A stretch of DNA of 43,491 nucleotides, taken from positions 1 to 43,491 of the forward strand of contig JAGWVM010000011.1 in assembly GCA_018970895.1 (NCBI GenBank), in the 5' to 3' direction. Each line of letters starts with the position of its first letter. Positions within the stretch are counted from its first letter, which is position 1. The position numbers and the translations under genes are program-made. The notes below the pieces were generated by a model, which saw only the letters and a list, made by a program, of their open reading frames with translations, was not told the origin of the DNA and ran no database searches. Shown here piece by piece: positions 31,152 through 41,075 of the stretch. This DNA comes from Lysobacteraceae bacterium. GTDB taxonomy: Bacteria > Pseudomonadota > Gammaproteobacteria > Xanthomonadales > Rhodanobacteraceae.

Positions 31152-31616
31152 TCAGCCGCCGGCGGCGGGGAGCGCCTGCTCGTACATGAAGTAGTGGCAG
31201 CGCTCCATGCCCAGGCCCGCGTAGGTGGCCTGGGCGCGGGCGTTCTCGGTTTCCACGTACAGCCGCAGCCCCACCGCCCCGGCCGCGCGGGCGCGACGCG
31301 CCACGTCGGCGTACAGCGCGCGGAACACGCCGCTGCGGCGGGCGGACTCGGCCACGTACACGCTCTGGATCCACCAGAAATCGCCGCAGCGCCAGTCGCT
31401 CCACTCGTAGGTCACCATCAGGCAGCCGGCCGGCACGCCGTCCCGTTCGGCGACGAGGTAGAAGCCGCGGCGCGGTTCGTCGAACACCGCGGCCATGCCG
31501 CGCGTGAGCACGTCCGGGTCGAGCCGCTTGTGCTCGGTCTCCCACGCCATCGCGGCATTCCATGCGATGAGGTTCGGCAGGTCTTCGCGACGGGCGTCGC
31601 GGACGGTCACGGTCAT
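31152..31616 (-). CDS. GNAT family N-acetyltransferase
   Basis: A 154-residue acetyl-CoA dependent acetyltransferase: VTVRDARREDLPNLIAW start, a central WWIQSVYVAESARRSGVFRA stretch where V-x-x-x-x-R-x-x-G is the acetyl-CoA loop, and the C-terminal ETENARAQATYAGLGM. The substrate is unknown. It lies 52 bases after ntrC on the same strand, with GGAG before its ATG, and may be the last gene of the ntrBC transcript. Confidence 0.85.
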   Translation of the reverse strand: MTVTVRDARREDLPNLIAWNAAMAWETEHKRLDPDVLTRGMAAVFDEPRRGFYLVAERDGVPAGCLMVTYEWSDWRCGDFWWIQSVYVAESARRSGVFRALYADVARRARAAGAVGLRLYVETENARAQATYAGLGMERCHYFMYEQALPAAGG

Positions 31617-31668
31617 GCGGGTGTCTCCGGGTCAGGTCTTGGGATGGTCTGGTTGGCCCCCGCGGGGG

Positions 31669-33073
<1,405 letters not shown>

Positions 33074-33081
<8 letters not shown>

Positions 33082-34123
33082 CGGAGGCTTCCGTGGCAGC
33101 GTCGGTCGAAGCGCGCTGCGGCGGGGGCAGCGGCAGGTAGAGCGAGAACACGGTTTCGCCGGGCCGGCCCTGCCAGCGCAGTTCGCCGCCGTGCTCGTGG
33201 GCGATTTCGCGCGACAGCGCCAGGCCGAGGCCGGTGCCGTCCGGCCGCCCGGACACCAGCGGCTGGAACAGCGTGTCGCGCAGCGCGGGCGGCACCCCGG
33301 CGCCGTCATCGATCACGTCCACCCGCAGCGCGCTGCGCAGCACCCGCTCGCCCAGCCGCACGCCGTGTTCGGCCCGCGTGCGCAGGGTGAGCGTCTGCGC
33401 GCCGGCCTCGCGCGCGTTGCGCGCCAGGTTCAGCAGCACCTGCAGCAGGCGATCGGCGTCGGCGGGGAAGTCCGGCAGGCTGGGGTCGTAGTCGTGGCGC
33501 AGCGCGAGCGGCGCGGGCTCGGCCTGCAGCAGATCGGCCAGCCGCTCCAGCAGGTGATGGATGTTCACCGGCGCGAGCCGCGGCGCGCCGTCGTGATGCA
33601 GCAGGCGGTTGGCCAGCGCACCGAGCCGGTCGGCCTCGGCGATCACCATGTCGGCGAGCGCCTTCAGGTCCTCGTCGTCCAGCCGCCGCTGCAGCAGCTG
33701 CGCCGCACCACGAAGGCCGGCCAGCGGATTCTTCACCTCGTGCGCGAAGCCGCGCAGCGTCGCCGACAGCGGCGAGGCCGCCGCGGCCGGCTCGGCCAGC
33801 GCATGCACTTCCAGCAGCAGTTGCCCGTCGAACGGTTGCAGGCTCAGGTCGGCCTGCCACTCGGTGCCGCGCTGGGTGGTCAGCGCCACGCCGCGCAACT
33901 GCAGCGCCCGCTGCTCGTCCAGCGCCCGCCGCGCCTGCGCCAGGACCGCCTCATCGTCGGCGAACATCAGCGCTGCCGGCTGCCCGATCAAGCTGCGCGT
34001 ACCCAGCGCCAGCCGCTCGGCCAGCGCCGGGTTCAGCCACGTCACGCGCAGTTCGGCGTCAACCAGGGCCAGCCCGGTCGCCATTGATCCCGGTAGCAAA
34101 GTTGGTGTCGGAAATTTAGCCAT
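33074..34123 (-). CDS. ntrB: nitrogen regulation sensor histidine kinase
   Basis: A 349-residue soluble kinase: PAS domain (GLALVDAELRVTWLNPAL), H-box FAHEVKNPLAGLRGAAQLL with the phospho-His, N-box NLARNAREAG and G-box GTGLGLALSREIAHEHGG. It phosphorylates NtrC under nitrogen limitation and is held back by PII. The start is unsure: ATG 34123 gives a sensible N-terminus but has no ribosome site, while GTG 34153 has AGGA 8 bases upstream. Base composition drops just at this 5' end, so the island edge lies within or beside the first codons and the native promoter may have been lost. Confidence 0.9.
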
Positions 34124-34389
34124 AGTCGGTCTGGATGCCCGGGCTCGACCCACACTTTGTGTCCTAGTAAAAGCGAATAGTACGTCAGCGCACTCTAGGT
34201 TCAGTGACTTACACAGCTCATCACCTACTCAAGAAGATGCAGGGAAACGGGCAAAGTAGGTGAATCACCAGGCCACCCTTCGATGGCCTCGAGCCGCGCG
34301 CCTCGACATGGGTGCATCTCGCGCGGCCGAAATGAGCTTGCTCTGTTGATGATCGGAGCCGTGTGGGCGACGCAAATCGGACATGTCGA
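34124..34389. other. gap at the left edge of the low-GC island
   Basis: Some 270 bases without a supportable gene. GC is clearly lower than in ntrB. I found no tRNA, integrase fragment, or repeat shared with the right edge (41.1-41.4 kb). The palindromic-looking CACACTTTGTG (34151-34161) sits next to the possible ntrB GTG start. Confidence 0.4.
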
Positions 34390-35408
34390 ATGAACAGGCT
34401 CGTCTTTCGGATCGCGCAGCTGCCACTCCTTGTGTTGGCTTTCGTGGGCTTCGCCACATCGATCACCGCGGCGTCCGCTCGGAATCAGCCCAGCCGCCCG
34501 GTCTTCGTCGCACCCAACTGGTGCCGCAAGCTGCTCCGCCGCAAATATGCCCAATCTTGAGCGCGTGCCGGTTCATCAAAGCTGGTTCGAGGTCTATAGG
34601 ATTCAGCCGCACGTCCCCGCCATCTACGTGCCCCATCAGTGGGAAGAAACTGTCATGCATTTTGGTGGAGGGGCGAGAGCCGGTGCTGCTCATGGATACA
34701 GGCATGGATATCGGCAATCTACGGTCGCTGGTTTCCGAACTCACGCCGCTTCCGGTCGTTGTCGCCAATACCCACACCCATCCCGACCATGTCGGCAGTA
34801 ACTAGCAGTTCGACACGATCGACAGCCTCGACACCGAATACTGCCGCCGGAGCGCGAAGGGATCGTCCGTCGTGCGTGACGAAATCGAGCCTGGCAAGAT
34901 TTGAGGCGCGTTTCCCCAGGATTTCGACAAGACGACCTATGCCACGCGACCGTGGCACACCTCCCTCTGGCTCCATGACGACGACACGATCGATCTCGGC
35001 GGTCGCAGCCTCAAGGTGCTCGCCACGCCGGGTCACTTGCCCGACTCGATCGCCCAGTTCGATGCGCGCAACGGGCTCCTGTTCACCGGTGACACTTACT
35101 ACCCGGGCCCGATCTATGTTTTTGGTCCCGGAGCGGATCCGGCCGCTTACCAGCGCAGCGTCGATCGCCTGGCGGCCCTTGCCCCGCAAATGCGCCACGT
35201 GCTTGGCGGGCAGAACGTACCCCTTGCGCCACTGTCGATCCTTCCCGAGCTTGCGCGTGAATTCGCCGAGGTTCGAAGCCGCAAGCTGACGGCGGCGAAG
35301 TCGGATCCCAAGGTGTCGGAATACCATGGGGACAAGCTGGTGTTCTTCGTCAACACGAGCGGCGTGCGCGGCTCCCGCCGAACCGAGTCGGCCGAAATGA
35401 TTCGGTAA
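34390..35408 (+). pseudogene. decayed metallo-beta-lactamase-fold hydrolase
   Basis: The reading frame is broken but the protein can still be followed. A signal peptide starts at ATG 34390 (NRLVFRIAQLPLLVLAF). The domain start MPNLERVPVHQSWFEVYR lies in another frame from 34547. After a further shift near 34638, one frame runs to the stop at 35406-35408 but is interrupted by TAG at 34803-34805 and TGA at 34902-34904. Zinc-site pieces survive: THTHPDHVG, TPGH and FTGDTYYPGP. Intact, it would be a roughly 340-residue exported MBL hydrolase. Two shifts plus two stops make a sequencing error an unlikely full explanation. Confidence 0.85.
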
Positions 35409-35560
35409 TTAAAGGATGGAATCTCTACCAGCTGATGGCCCGGTTATCGGGGATGGGTCACACCGCCGCCGTCTTTAGTGGAGGTTTTGGAGCGCTCTGA
35501 ATTGAGCCTTTCCTCCACAGAGCGACCGGCCTAACCTAACCTTGAAGCGCTCGAAGAGTT

Positions 35561-35582
35561 CGGGCGTAGCGCCCGTAGGAGG
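35561..35582 (+). promoter_or_regulatory. hairpin abutting a strong ribosome binding site
   Basis: CGGGCG-TAG-CGCCCG (35561-35575) forms a 6-bp hairpin that ends exactly where the strong Shine-Dalgarno TAGGAGG (35576-35582) begins, 6 bases before the GTG of the small membrane protein. The arrangement could tune translation or protect the mRNA 5' end. Confidence 0.45.
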
Positions 35583-35588
35583 CCCACC

Positions 35589-35750
35589 GTGCTCAGGCTC
35601 ATCCAGAAGCACCCCTCTCCTGATTTCGCAACCTTCCTTATGGTCGCAGTCGTGGTTGGCCTCGCTGCTTGGAAGTTCTCGCGTGCACCCTCGCTCGCCA
35701 TTTGGACCGATGCGTCGTGCGGTCGCGGTGCTGACCTCACGCCTCCCTGA
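35589..35750 (+). CDS. 53-residue single-pass membrane protein
   Basis: A short gene with start GTG 35589 and a near-perfect TAGGAGG 6 bases upstream. The product has a charged start (LRLIQKHPSPD), one membrane helix (about residues 14-29, FATFLMVAVVVGLAAW) and a polar tail with one Cys. It stops 16 bases before the 397-residue gene, so the two form an operon. No family is recognised. Support is the ribosome site, the clean membrane helix and the spacing; it could be a membrane anchor or toxin-sized partner of the next gene. Confidence 0.6.
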   Translation: MLRLIQKHPSPDFATFLMVAVVVGLAAWKFSRAPSLAIWTDASCGRGADLTPP

Positions 35751-35766
35751 GCCAAGGTCGACTCTC

Positions 35767-36960
35767 ATGGCGCGACACACCAATTTGACGGCTGCCGGGC
35801 TCGATCTTCTTGACCGCGTCTACCGCACTCAAATTCTCGTGGATTTGGAGTTCTCCGACGAAGAGCGGCAGGCGCTGCAGGATATCGCCGAGCAGACGCG
35901 CTCAATGTGGGAGGCCGAAGGCCTTGAGGGTCTCCGATTGGAACGAGCGATCCACTACTCGTTGGCAGGCCTCGAGATCTTGTTGGCTGACGAAGTGGAT
36001 GTCATGGCTCAGAGGGTGGGGGCGTCGCCGCCGCCGGCTCCGGATGGCATGACGCCGGAAACTTTCGAGAAAGGGCGGCAGTTCTACAGGGATCTCCCCA
36101 TCGGGATCTTCCTTGGTTTTGCCGAATTAGTGCTGCGCCAGGGCGAAATATACCTGAGCATTTTGAACACGCTCGCCAAGGACTGGGGCGGCGCTCCGGC
36201 CACCCTACGTCATCGGCTATGTGAGCGCGTACTCGCTGTTGAATATCCGGACGCTGCGCTCGATGTGCTGGCATGGCTGGCGCAGCTGAAGGTTCTCGAA
36301 CCCGCGAAATATACCGGCCCTAGATCCGTTGATCGATCACACGCCTGTGTGTCACTTCGCGCCATGTCGCTCTGGGAACTTGACACTTGGCGGCAGTCTG
36401 TCCAGACGATACAAAGCGCTGATTCAATGATCCCGCTGCGTCTCGTGATGAACTTCGAAAAGACGGCAGTGTCTCCCCAAGCCTTCGAGCGTGTGGTGGA
36501 GGCGATGCAGCGCGCCCAAAGGGCGGCGGTCAAGAGCGAGGGCTTTCGTTTGCTCCTGCTCTTGGACGAGAAATGGCATGACCCGCATTACGTCCGCGCC
36601 ACACTCTCTAGGCTCCGCGCTTATGCCCCGTGGCTGCGTGTAAACCTCGAAAAGCAGTCTTCGGCCGTGAGCGACATCGCTGCAGCACTTTTGGACCGGG
36701 CGAAACGCAAGAACGAAGGGAAGGCCTTGTTCTCATCGGATACGGAGCGCGAGTCACATGCTGAGGACATTAGGGGCGCTCTTAAATGCCGTGGTTTCAC
36801 GATGAACGCTCAGACGATCTACCGGCGTTATACGTCAACGCACCAAGAGCACCGTGAGCATCTACATGGCTACTATCGGCTGCTGAAACATCTCAACGCC
36901 ACTTACCCCGCTGACTTCATCGACCTGTTTCAACTCTACGAAGTGGCGCTGACCACCTGA
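35767..36960 (+). CDS. uncharacterised 397-residue helical protein
   Basis: A soluble, nearly all-helical protein with no signal peptide or membrane segment. I recognise no domain or catalytic motif. It has an acidic N-terminal third, a hydrophobic helix with GIFLGFAELVLRQGEIYL near residue 125, and a basic C-terminal third ending in a Tyr/His-rich stretch (YRRYTSTHQEHREHLHGYY). ATG 35767 has AAGG about 10 bases upstream; the open frame runs 75 codons further but overlaps the small membrane gene in another frame. Lower GC than the core genes suggests transfer. Confidence 0.75.
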   Translation: MARHTNLTAAGLDLLDRVYRTQILVDLEFSDEERQALQDIAEQTRSMWEAEGLEGLRLERAIHYSLAGLEILLADEVDVMAQRVGASPPPAPDGMTPETFEKGRQFYRDLPIGIFLGFAELVLRQGEIYLSILNTLAKDWGGAPATLRHRLCERVLAVEYPDAALDVLAWLAQLKVLEPAKYTGPRSVDRSHACVSLRAMSLWELDTWRQSVQTIQSADSMIPLRLVMNFEKTAVSPQAFERVVEAMQRAQRAAVKSEGFRLLLLLDEKWHDPHYVRATLSRLRAYAPWLRVNLEKQSSAVSDIAAALLDRAKRKNEGKALFSSDTERESHAEDIRGALKCRGFTMNAQTIYRRYTSTHQEHREHLHGYYRLLKHLNATYPADFIDLFQLYEVALTT

Positions 36961-37074
36961 GTCCAACTGGCCGACGGCCAACACCCCTGATTGTCCGACC
37001 TGTCCTTCAAAGATGGGAATGGCTTTGTGCGCCGAAAAGCGGCATGGCTCCTTTACATACGAGGAACTGACAAC

Positions 37075-37482
37075 ATGAACATTGAACACAGCAATGATGA
37101 CCGGCACGACACCAACCGAGACGGAGTACACACCTCAGACCGCACTGTGAAGCTGGGGGAGGTTGTTGCCACCGGCTTCGGTATGGCCACCGGCGCCGGC
37201 GTCGGTGGTGCGATCGGCGTGGCAAGCGCCGGGGCCGCCGCCGAAGCTGCGGCCGCGGCCACCCTGATCGGCAGCGCGAGCGCCGCGAGCACGACAGCAG
37301 CCCTCGCCGCAGCGGGTGGAGGATCGCTCGCAGCGGGCGGTGCTGGCATGGCGGGCGGCGTGACCACCATCGCGAGCGCCGCCGCAACGTCGGCCGCTGT
37401 TCCCGTAGTCGGCTGGGTGATCGGCGGCGCACTAGTATTGGGGGCATGTTCTTGGGGCATCTACCGCTGGGCGACTCGCTGA
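37075..37482 (+). CDS. glycine-zipper membrane protein, Gly/Ala-rich
   Basis: A 135-residue protein. The first 28 residues are polar and charged (MNIEHSNDDRHDTNRDGVH). From residue 33 to 130 it is almost only Gly, Ala, Ser, Thr and Val with GxxxG spacings (GAGVGGAIGVASAG, then AAAGGGSLAAGGAGMAGG), ending in a real membrane helix (VVGWVIGGALVLGACSWGIY) and a basic tail. GAGGA lies 10 bases before ATG 37075. Glycine-zipper proteins of this kind pack into membranes as pores, bacteriocins or outer-membrane stress proteins. Its role here is unknown. Confidence 0.7.
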   Translation: MNIEHSNDDRHDTNRDGVHTSDRTVKLGEVVATGFGMATGAGVGGAIGVASAGAAAEAAAAATLIGSASAASTTAALAAAGGGSLAAGGAGMAGGVTTIASAAATSAAVPVVGWVIGGALVLGACSWGIYRWATR

Positions 37483-37511
37483 ATAGCATGGGGCTCAGGC
37501 TAATTAGCGAG
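37475..37511 (+). terminator. imperfect hairpin over the stop of the glycine-zipper gene
   Basis: CTCGCTGAATAG (37475-37486) can pair with CTAATTAGCGAG (37500-37511) at 10 of 12 positions across a 13-base loop. There is no T-run after it. It may end or protect the mRNA. Confidence 0.35.
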
Positions 37512-38114
37512 ACGGGGCGGAGCCACATAAGACTTATTGAGCCGGGAGAATTCGGCTGCACTAACCTGCCGTGCGCTCGCAAGCGGCGCCCGCTGGACCG
37601 GTCACATCCGCGAGCCCTGGAGATTCCCGACCAAGCCAACCACTGTTGGCATGCGCCGGGATTTGACCAGATAGCCGAAATTTGATTGACCAAGGTCGGC
37701 GTCGTCCAAGCCGGCATGCGGCGAGGGCTCGCTGTCAGTGGAGGTGGTCAATCGAAAGCGAGCACGATGGTCAATCCGTCGCGAGCGCCAACACTTATGG
37801 ATTCAATTCAGACCGCACAAAATCTCGCAGACATGCGAGCCCGGGGCTATGTGCTTGGTTTGGCCGGGCAGTCTCGAGTGGGTACGGCTTGGAGGATATC
37901 CCCGCGGGCCTACGAACCCTGGATGCGCACTCGGCCGCACGCCTGCTTGCCGGCTTACCCTCGTGTAACCCCTTCATTTAGCCTCTGCTGCGGCAGCAAC
38001 AATGTTCCACAGGTATTTCGCCGTACAATCGATCTACCGTCCCGGGGAGCGGTTGACGGATCGGCGGCCGAGCTTGAGAGCCGGCCTATAACGCCACGCG
38101 AGCAAGGAGGGGTC
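37483..38114. other. 630-base gap before the helicase gene
   Basis: The helicase frame stays open back to 37686, but the translation of that part is not protein-like and a strong ribosome site at 38104 argues against its use. A perfect hairpin TGCTGC-G-GCAGCA sits at 37986-37998, and a -10 like TACAAT at 38024-38029 has no good -35. The rest shows nothing recognisable and may hold gene remnants. Confidence 0.4.
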
Positions 38115-40412
38115 GTGTCCTACAGCGCCATCATTTACAAGCCGTGTCATAGCGCTCTGCGCAAGATGATGGCAGCCGGGCACAAGAAGGAAGTCCAGGC
38201 CGTGCGCGCCGCATTGGCCGAGGCTGCACTGGAGGGCGAGATTCACGCCGTGCCTCGAACCAAGAACGGCGAGACGCGTCTAGAAAACGTCGAAAAGTAC
38301 GATCTCGGCAACGGCTTCCGGCTTGTCGTACAACTCGTCGATGGCGTCAAAAAGAGCCGGGTATTCCTGTTTGCCGGCACCCATGACGATGCCCAACGCT
38401 GGCTGGATACGCACAAGAACTACAAGTGGGTCCAGAATCGGACGGACAAGACACTCGACTTTGTCCTGGTCTCGCCAAAAGAAGAGCGACACGTCCCATT
38501 CGACCGGCTTAATCTCACCGCGCCGGACGACGAGCGTGAAAAACCGATCCTGTCTCGCCTGACAGACAAAGACTGGCAACGGCTGGCGCTGCCCCCCGCA
38601 GCTCGAACCATCGTCGACTCCGTGGACGCTGACGCTTTCGAGCTTGAAGCCGAGAGTTTGCTCGAACGGCTTTCCGACGCGGCCGACTACGAAAAGGCGA
38701 GCCTCGTCTTCGATCTTATGTGGCACGCGCACGCGGGAGAGTGGCCCGAGCTGCGTCAGCGGCTGCGACTGATGCACGGCAGCGCAGACGTGGTATCAAA
38801 TGAATCGGCCGTCGATGCGATGCAGGCTTCGGAGAACAGCGAAGACTTCATTACGTTCGACGATACGGGTCTCTGGGACGAGGTTTTCGGACGTGGCACG
38901 CTCGCCGAGTGGATGCTTTTTCTCCATCCCGAGCAGAAGCAGGTTGTGGAACGGGAGCTTCGCGGGCCGTCGCGGCTCAGGGGCGTGTCGGGCAGTGGCA
39001 AGACGTGCGTACTCGTGCACCGCGCGCGTGCATTGGCCCGCAAGTACCAGCAGCCCGTCCTGCTCGTCACCTTGACCGAGAGCATGCGCAAGCTGCTCGA
39101 ACGGCTTCTCGATGATCTTTGTGGCGTCGAGCGATCCCAGATCCATGTGAAGACCATGAGTATGGTCGCCAAGGACGTGTTGCTCGACAGCGGCGATCGT
39201 CCGCTTGCGGGCCGGATGCAGAGTGATGTGATCGACCAAGCCGTCCGTTACGCCGAGGCGCAGGCACGCGCGCATCAGGAATTTGGGCGGTCCATGCTTC
39301 GTGAGCTCACGCCGCCCAAGTTGACGGACTTTCTTAAAACGGAAATGTCTTACGTCCGCGGACGGCTGGTCGAGGACAAGCTGGACGAGTACCTCGAGCC
39401 TCGCCTGTTCCAACGACGTGGCCGTGGGTCGGCGCTAAGCGGCTCGGACCGGCGCATTGTGCTGCATGCCATGCGCGCCTATATGGGCGAGATCGAGGCG
39501 AAGCAGGCCTACGACCACGAAGCTTGCGTCTCCAAGGCCGTCATGGTCGTCGACGGGCCGGGCTATGTCGGGGGGCGCTACCGCTGCGTCCTAAGTGACG
39601 AGGTGCAGGATCTTTGCGAGCTGGACCTAAGGCTTATGGCTTCGCTGAAGACACCGGACGGTGTGCGAGTCGGCAAGGCGAGCGATGGGCTCTTTTTGGC
39701 CGGTGATGGGGCGCAAAGTATCTACAAGCGCGGTTTCGTGCTGCGACGCGTGGGCATCGATATCGTCGGCCGCAGCTACAACCTCAAGAAAAACTACCGC
39801 AATACGCACGAAATTCTGAAGGCCGCGTTTGGGCTCGTGTCGCAGTTCGAGTTTGCCGACGTCGATGAAGAGGTACTGGCCCGGCCATCAGCTCCGGATT
39901 ACGCCGAGAGCCACGGCGCCCGACCGCTTCTGCTTCGTTGTACCAGCGCGGAGGAAGAAGCCAAGTACGTCGCCTCCCAAGTCTGCTCCTCGATCGCGAT
40001 GGGGCAGCAGCCGGGGCAGATCTGTGTCATCGCACCTGCGCAACATCTTCGCGTCGCCGTCGAGGCCGCGCTCTCAGAGCGTGGTGTGAGCACCGCGGAG
40101 CTTCGCAACGATGTCGACTACGAAAGCGACAACGTCAAGGTAAGCACGATTGAATCGGCCAAAGGGCACGAGTTCAGTGCGGTCTACATCATGGGTCTCG
40201 TCGAAGGGGCTTTGCCCTCGACCCAGGAGGCCGAGGAAATGCCTCGAGAAGCGTCGCGACTATACGTGGCGATGACGCGGGCACGGGAGAAGCTGGTGAT
40301 CACATACAGCCCGACGCCCAAGCAGCCCGCATCGCGCTTCCTAAACGCGATCCAGAACGATTGTGACGAGGCGCACCTTCGCGGCGGGGAGTTCAGAAAG
40401 ATCTCCGCGTAG
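38115..40412 (+). CDS. SF1 UvrD-like helicase with N-terminal RelE-like domain
   Basis: A 765-residue protein. Start GTG 38115 follows AAGGAGG at 38104-38110. Residues 1 to about 105 look like a RelE/HigB toxin fold: YDLGNGFRLVVQLVDG, then SRVFLFAGTHDDAQRWLD. From about 275 the SF1A helicase motifs follow: HPEQKQVV (Q motif), GVSGSGKT (I, K296), SDEVQDLCELD (II, D495), LFLAGDGAQSIYK (III), LKKNYRNT (IV), STIESAKGHEFSAVYIMGL (V) and YVAMTRAREKL (VI). All motor residues look intact. Helicases with RelE-like starts occur sporadically and lack a set role; anti-phage or RNA/DNA processing is possible. Codon use differs from the core genes. Confidence 0.85.
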   Translation: MSYSAIIYKPCHSALRKMMAAGHKKEVQAVRAALAEAALEGEIHAVPRTKNGETRLENVEKYDLGNGFRLVVQLVDGVKKSRVFLFAGTHDDAQRWLDTHKNYKWVQNRTDKTLDFVLVSPKEERHVPFDRLNLTAPDDEREKPILSRLTDKDWQRLALPPAARTIVDSVDADAFELEAESLLERLSDAADYEKASLVFDLMWHAHAGEWPELRQRLRLMHGSADVVSNESAVDAMQASENSEDFITFDDTGLWDEVFGRGTLAEWMLFLHPEQKQVVERELRGPSRLRGVSGSGKTCVLVHRARALARKYQQPVLLVTLTESMRKLLERLLDDLCGVERSQIHVKTMSMVAKDVLLDSGDRPLAGRMQSDVIDQAVRYAEAQARAHQEFGRSMLRELTPPKLTDFLKTEMSYVRGRLVEDKLDEYLEPRLFQRRGRGSALSGSDRRIVLHAMRAYMGEIEAKQAYDHEACVSKAVMVVDGPGYVGGRYRCVLSDEVQDLCELDLRLMASLKTPDGVRVGKASDGLFLAGDGAQSIYKRGFVLRRVGIDIVGRSYNLKKNYRNTHEILKAAFGLVSQFEFADVDEEVLARPSAPDYAESHGARPLLLRCTSAEEEAKYVASQVCSSIAMGQQPGQICVIAPAQHLRVAVEAALSERGVSTAELRNDVDYESDNVKVSTIESAKGHEFSAVYIMGLVEGALPSTQEAEEMPREASRLYVAMTRAREKLVITYSPTPKQPASRFLNAIQNDCDEAHLRGGEFRKISA

Positions 40413-40472
40413 ACCGGCGAGCGGCTGTCTGGAAATGAGGGCAGGGGTGCTGCTCAGGGCGACCGTCTACGC
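40407..40472. repeat. 8-bp inverted repeat between convergent genes
   Basis: GCGTAGAC (40407-40414), covering the helicase stop codon, is repeated in inverse as GTCTACGC (40465-40472), covering the stop of the opposing gene. The 50-base loop makes a classical terminator unlikely; it may be a transcript-end structure shared by both genes. Confidence 0.35.
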
Positions 40473-41075
40473 ACCGCAGTCCGTCGGGGGAAGAACTACT
40501 TTTATAGTCCAGCCCTTGCGGGCCTTAGCGACCTGTTCGAGTTCGTTCAGTCGTTCGAGATCAGCTTGGTACTCCCGCTGCCGATCGGCCCATCCTTTCC
40601 TGTCACTGACCCACCGCGACCACGGGCTAGCGCTCGGGGGCGCTGGGGGCTTTTGCAACTGGATATCAATGAACGATAGATCGGCCCAGCCGGGGTATAT
40701 GAACGACTGCCAGTACAGATGTTGTGTCCAGAACTTATGTGAGTCCAGTTCTTGCTTGGGGAATTCATCGGTGAATCGGTGGAGCACGCCTTGCTGGTTA
40801 AATCCTGCGGGTGCACTCAACCCTGGGTCATAAAACCACGTCAGGTGATGAGGTCCAGTGCAAGCGAACGTCATGCAGACCTCGCTGCTTCGGGCGAGGT
40901 CTGGGCGCCCTCTTTTGACGCTAAAGTTGGCGTGTCCGCCGACGTCTTTGCCGTAGATCTCACCCGTCTTCAAGATGGAGAGCGCAGATTTCACGGATGT
41001 GAGGTGGAGCAGCGTGGAACAATCGTCGTGAAGATCTCCCGTAGCCGGGATGGTGAAGGCGCCATATGTACTCAA
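40467..41075 (-). CDS. uncharacterised protein, faint ADP-ribosyltransferase-like start
   Basis: A 202-residue soluble protein. Start TTG 41075 has AAGGGG 8 bases upstream and the frame is closed by TAA just before that. The N-terminal half (LLHLTSVKSALSILKTGEIY, then GHANFS) resembles the opening of ART-fold proteins such as DarT or DUF4433, where an HxT-type motif precedes a helix and a later Phe-Ser. The second half is aromatic-rich (FWTQHLYWQSFIYPGW) and ends in a charged helix. The resemblance is weak and no catalytic Glu could be placed. It faces the helicase gene. Confidence 0.6.
   Translation of the reverse strand: MSTYGAFTIPATGDLHDDCSTLLHLTSVKSALSILKTGEIYGKDVGGHANFSVKRGRPDLARSSEVCMTFACTGPHHLTWFYDPGLSAPAGFNQQGVLHRFTDEFPKQELDSHKFWTQHLYWQSFIYPGWADLSFIDIQLQKPPAPPSASPWSRWVSDRKGWADRQREYQADLERLNELEQVAKARKGWTIKVVLPPTDCGA

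Noticed and set aside
35475..35783. Minus-strand ORF opposite the small membrane gene
   Set aside because: It has no ribosome site and a non-protein-like composition, while the plus strand has a clear site and membrane helix.
37686..38114. 143-codon N-terminal extension of the helicase
   Set aside because: The frame is open but the amino acid pattern is not protein-like, and a strong AAGGAGG sits just before GTG 38115.
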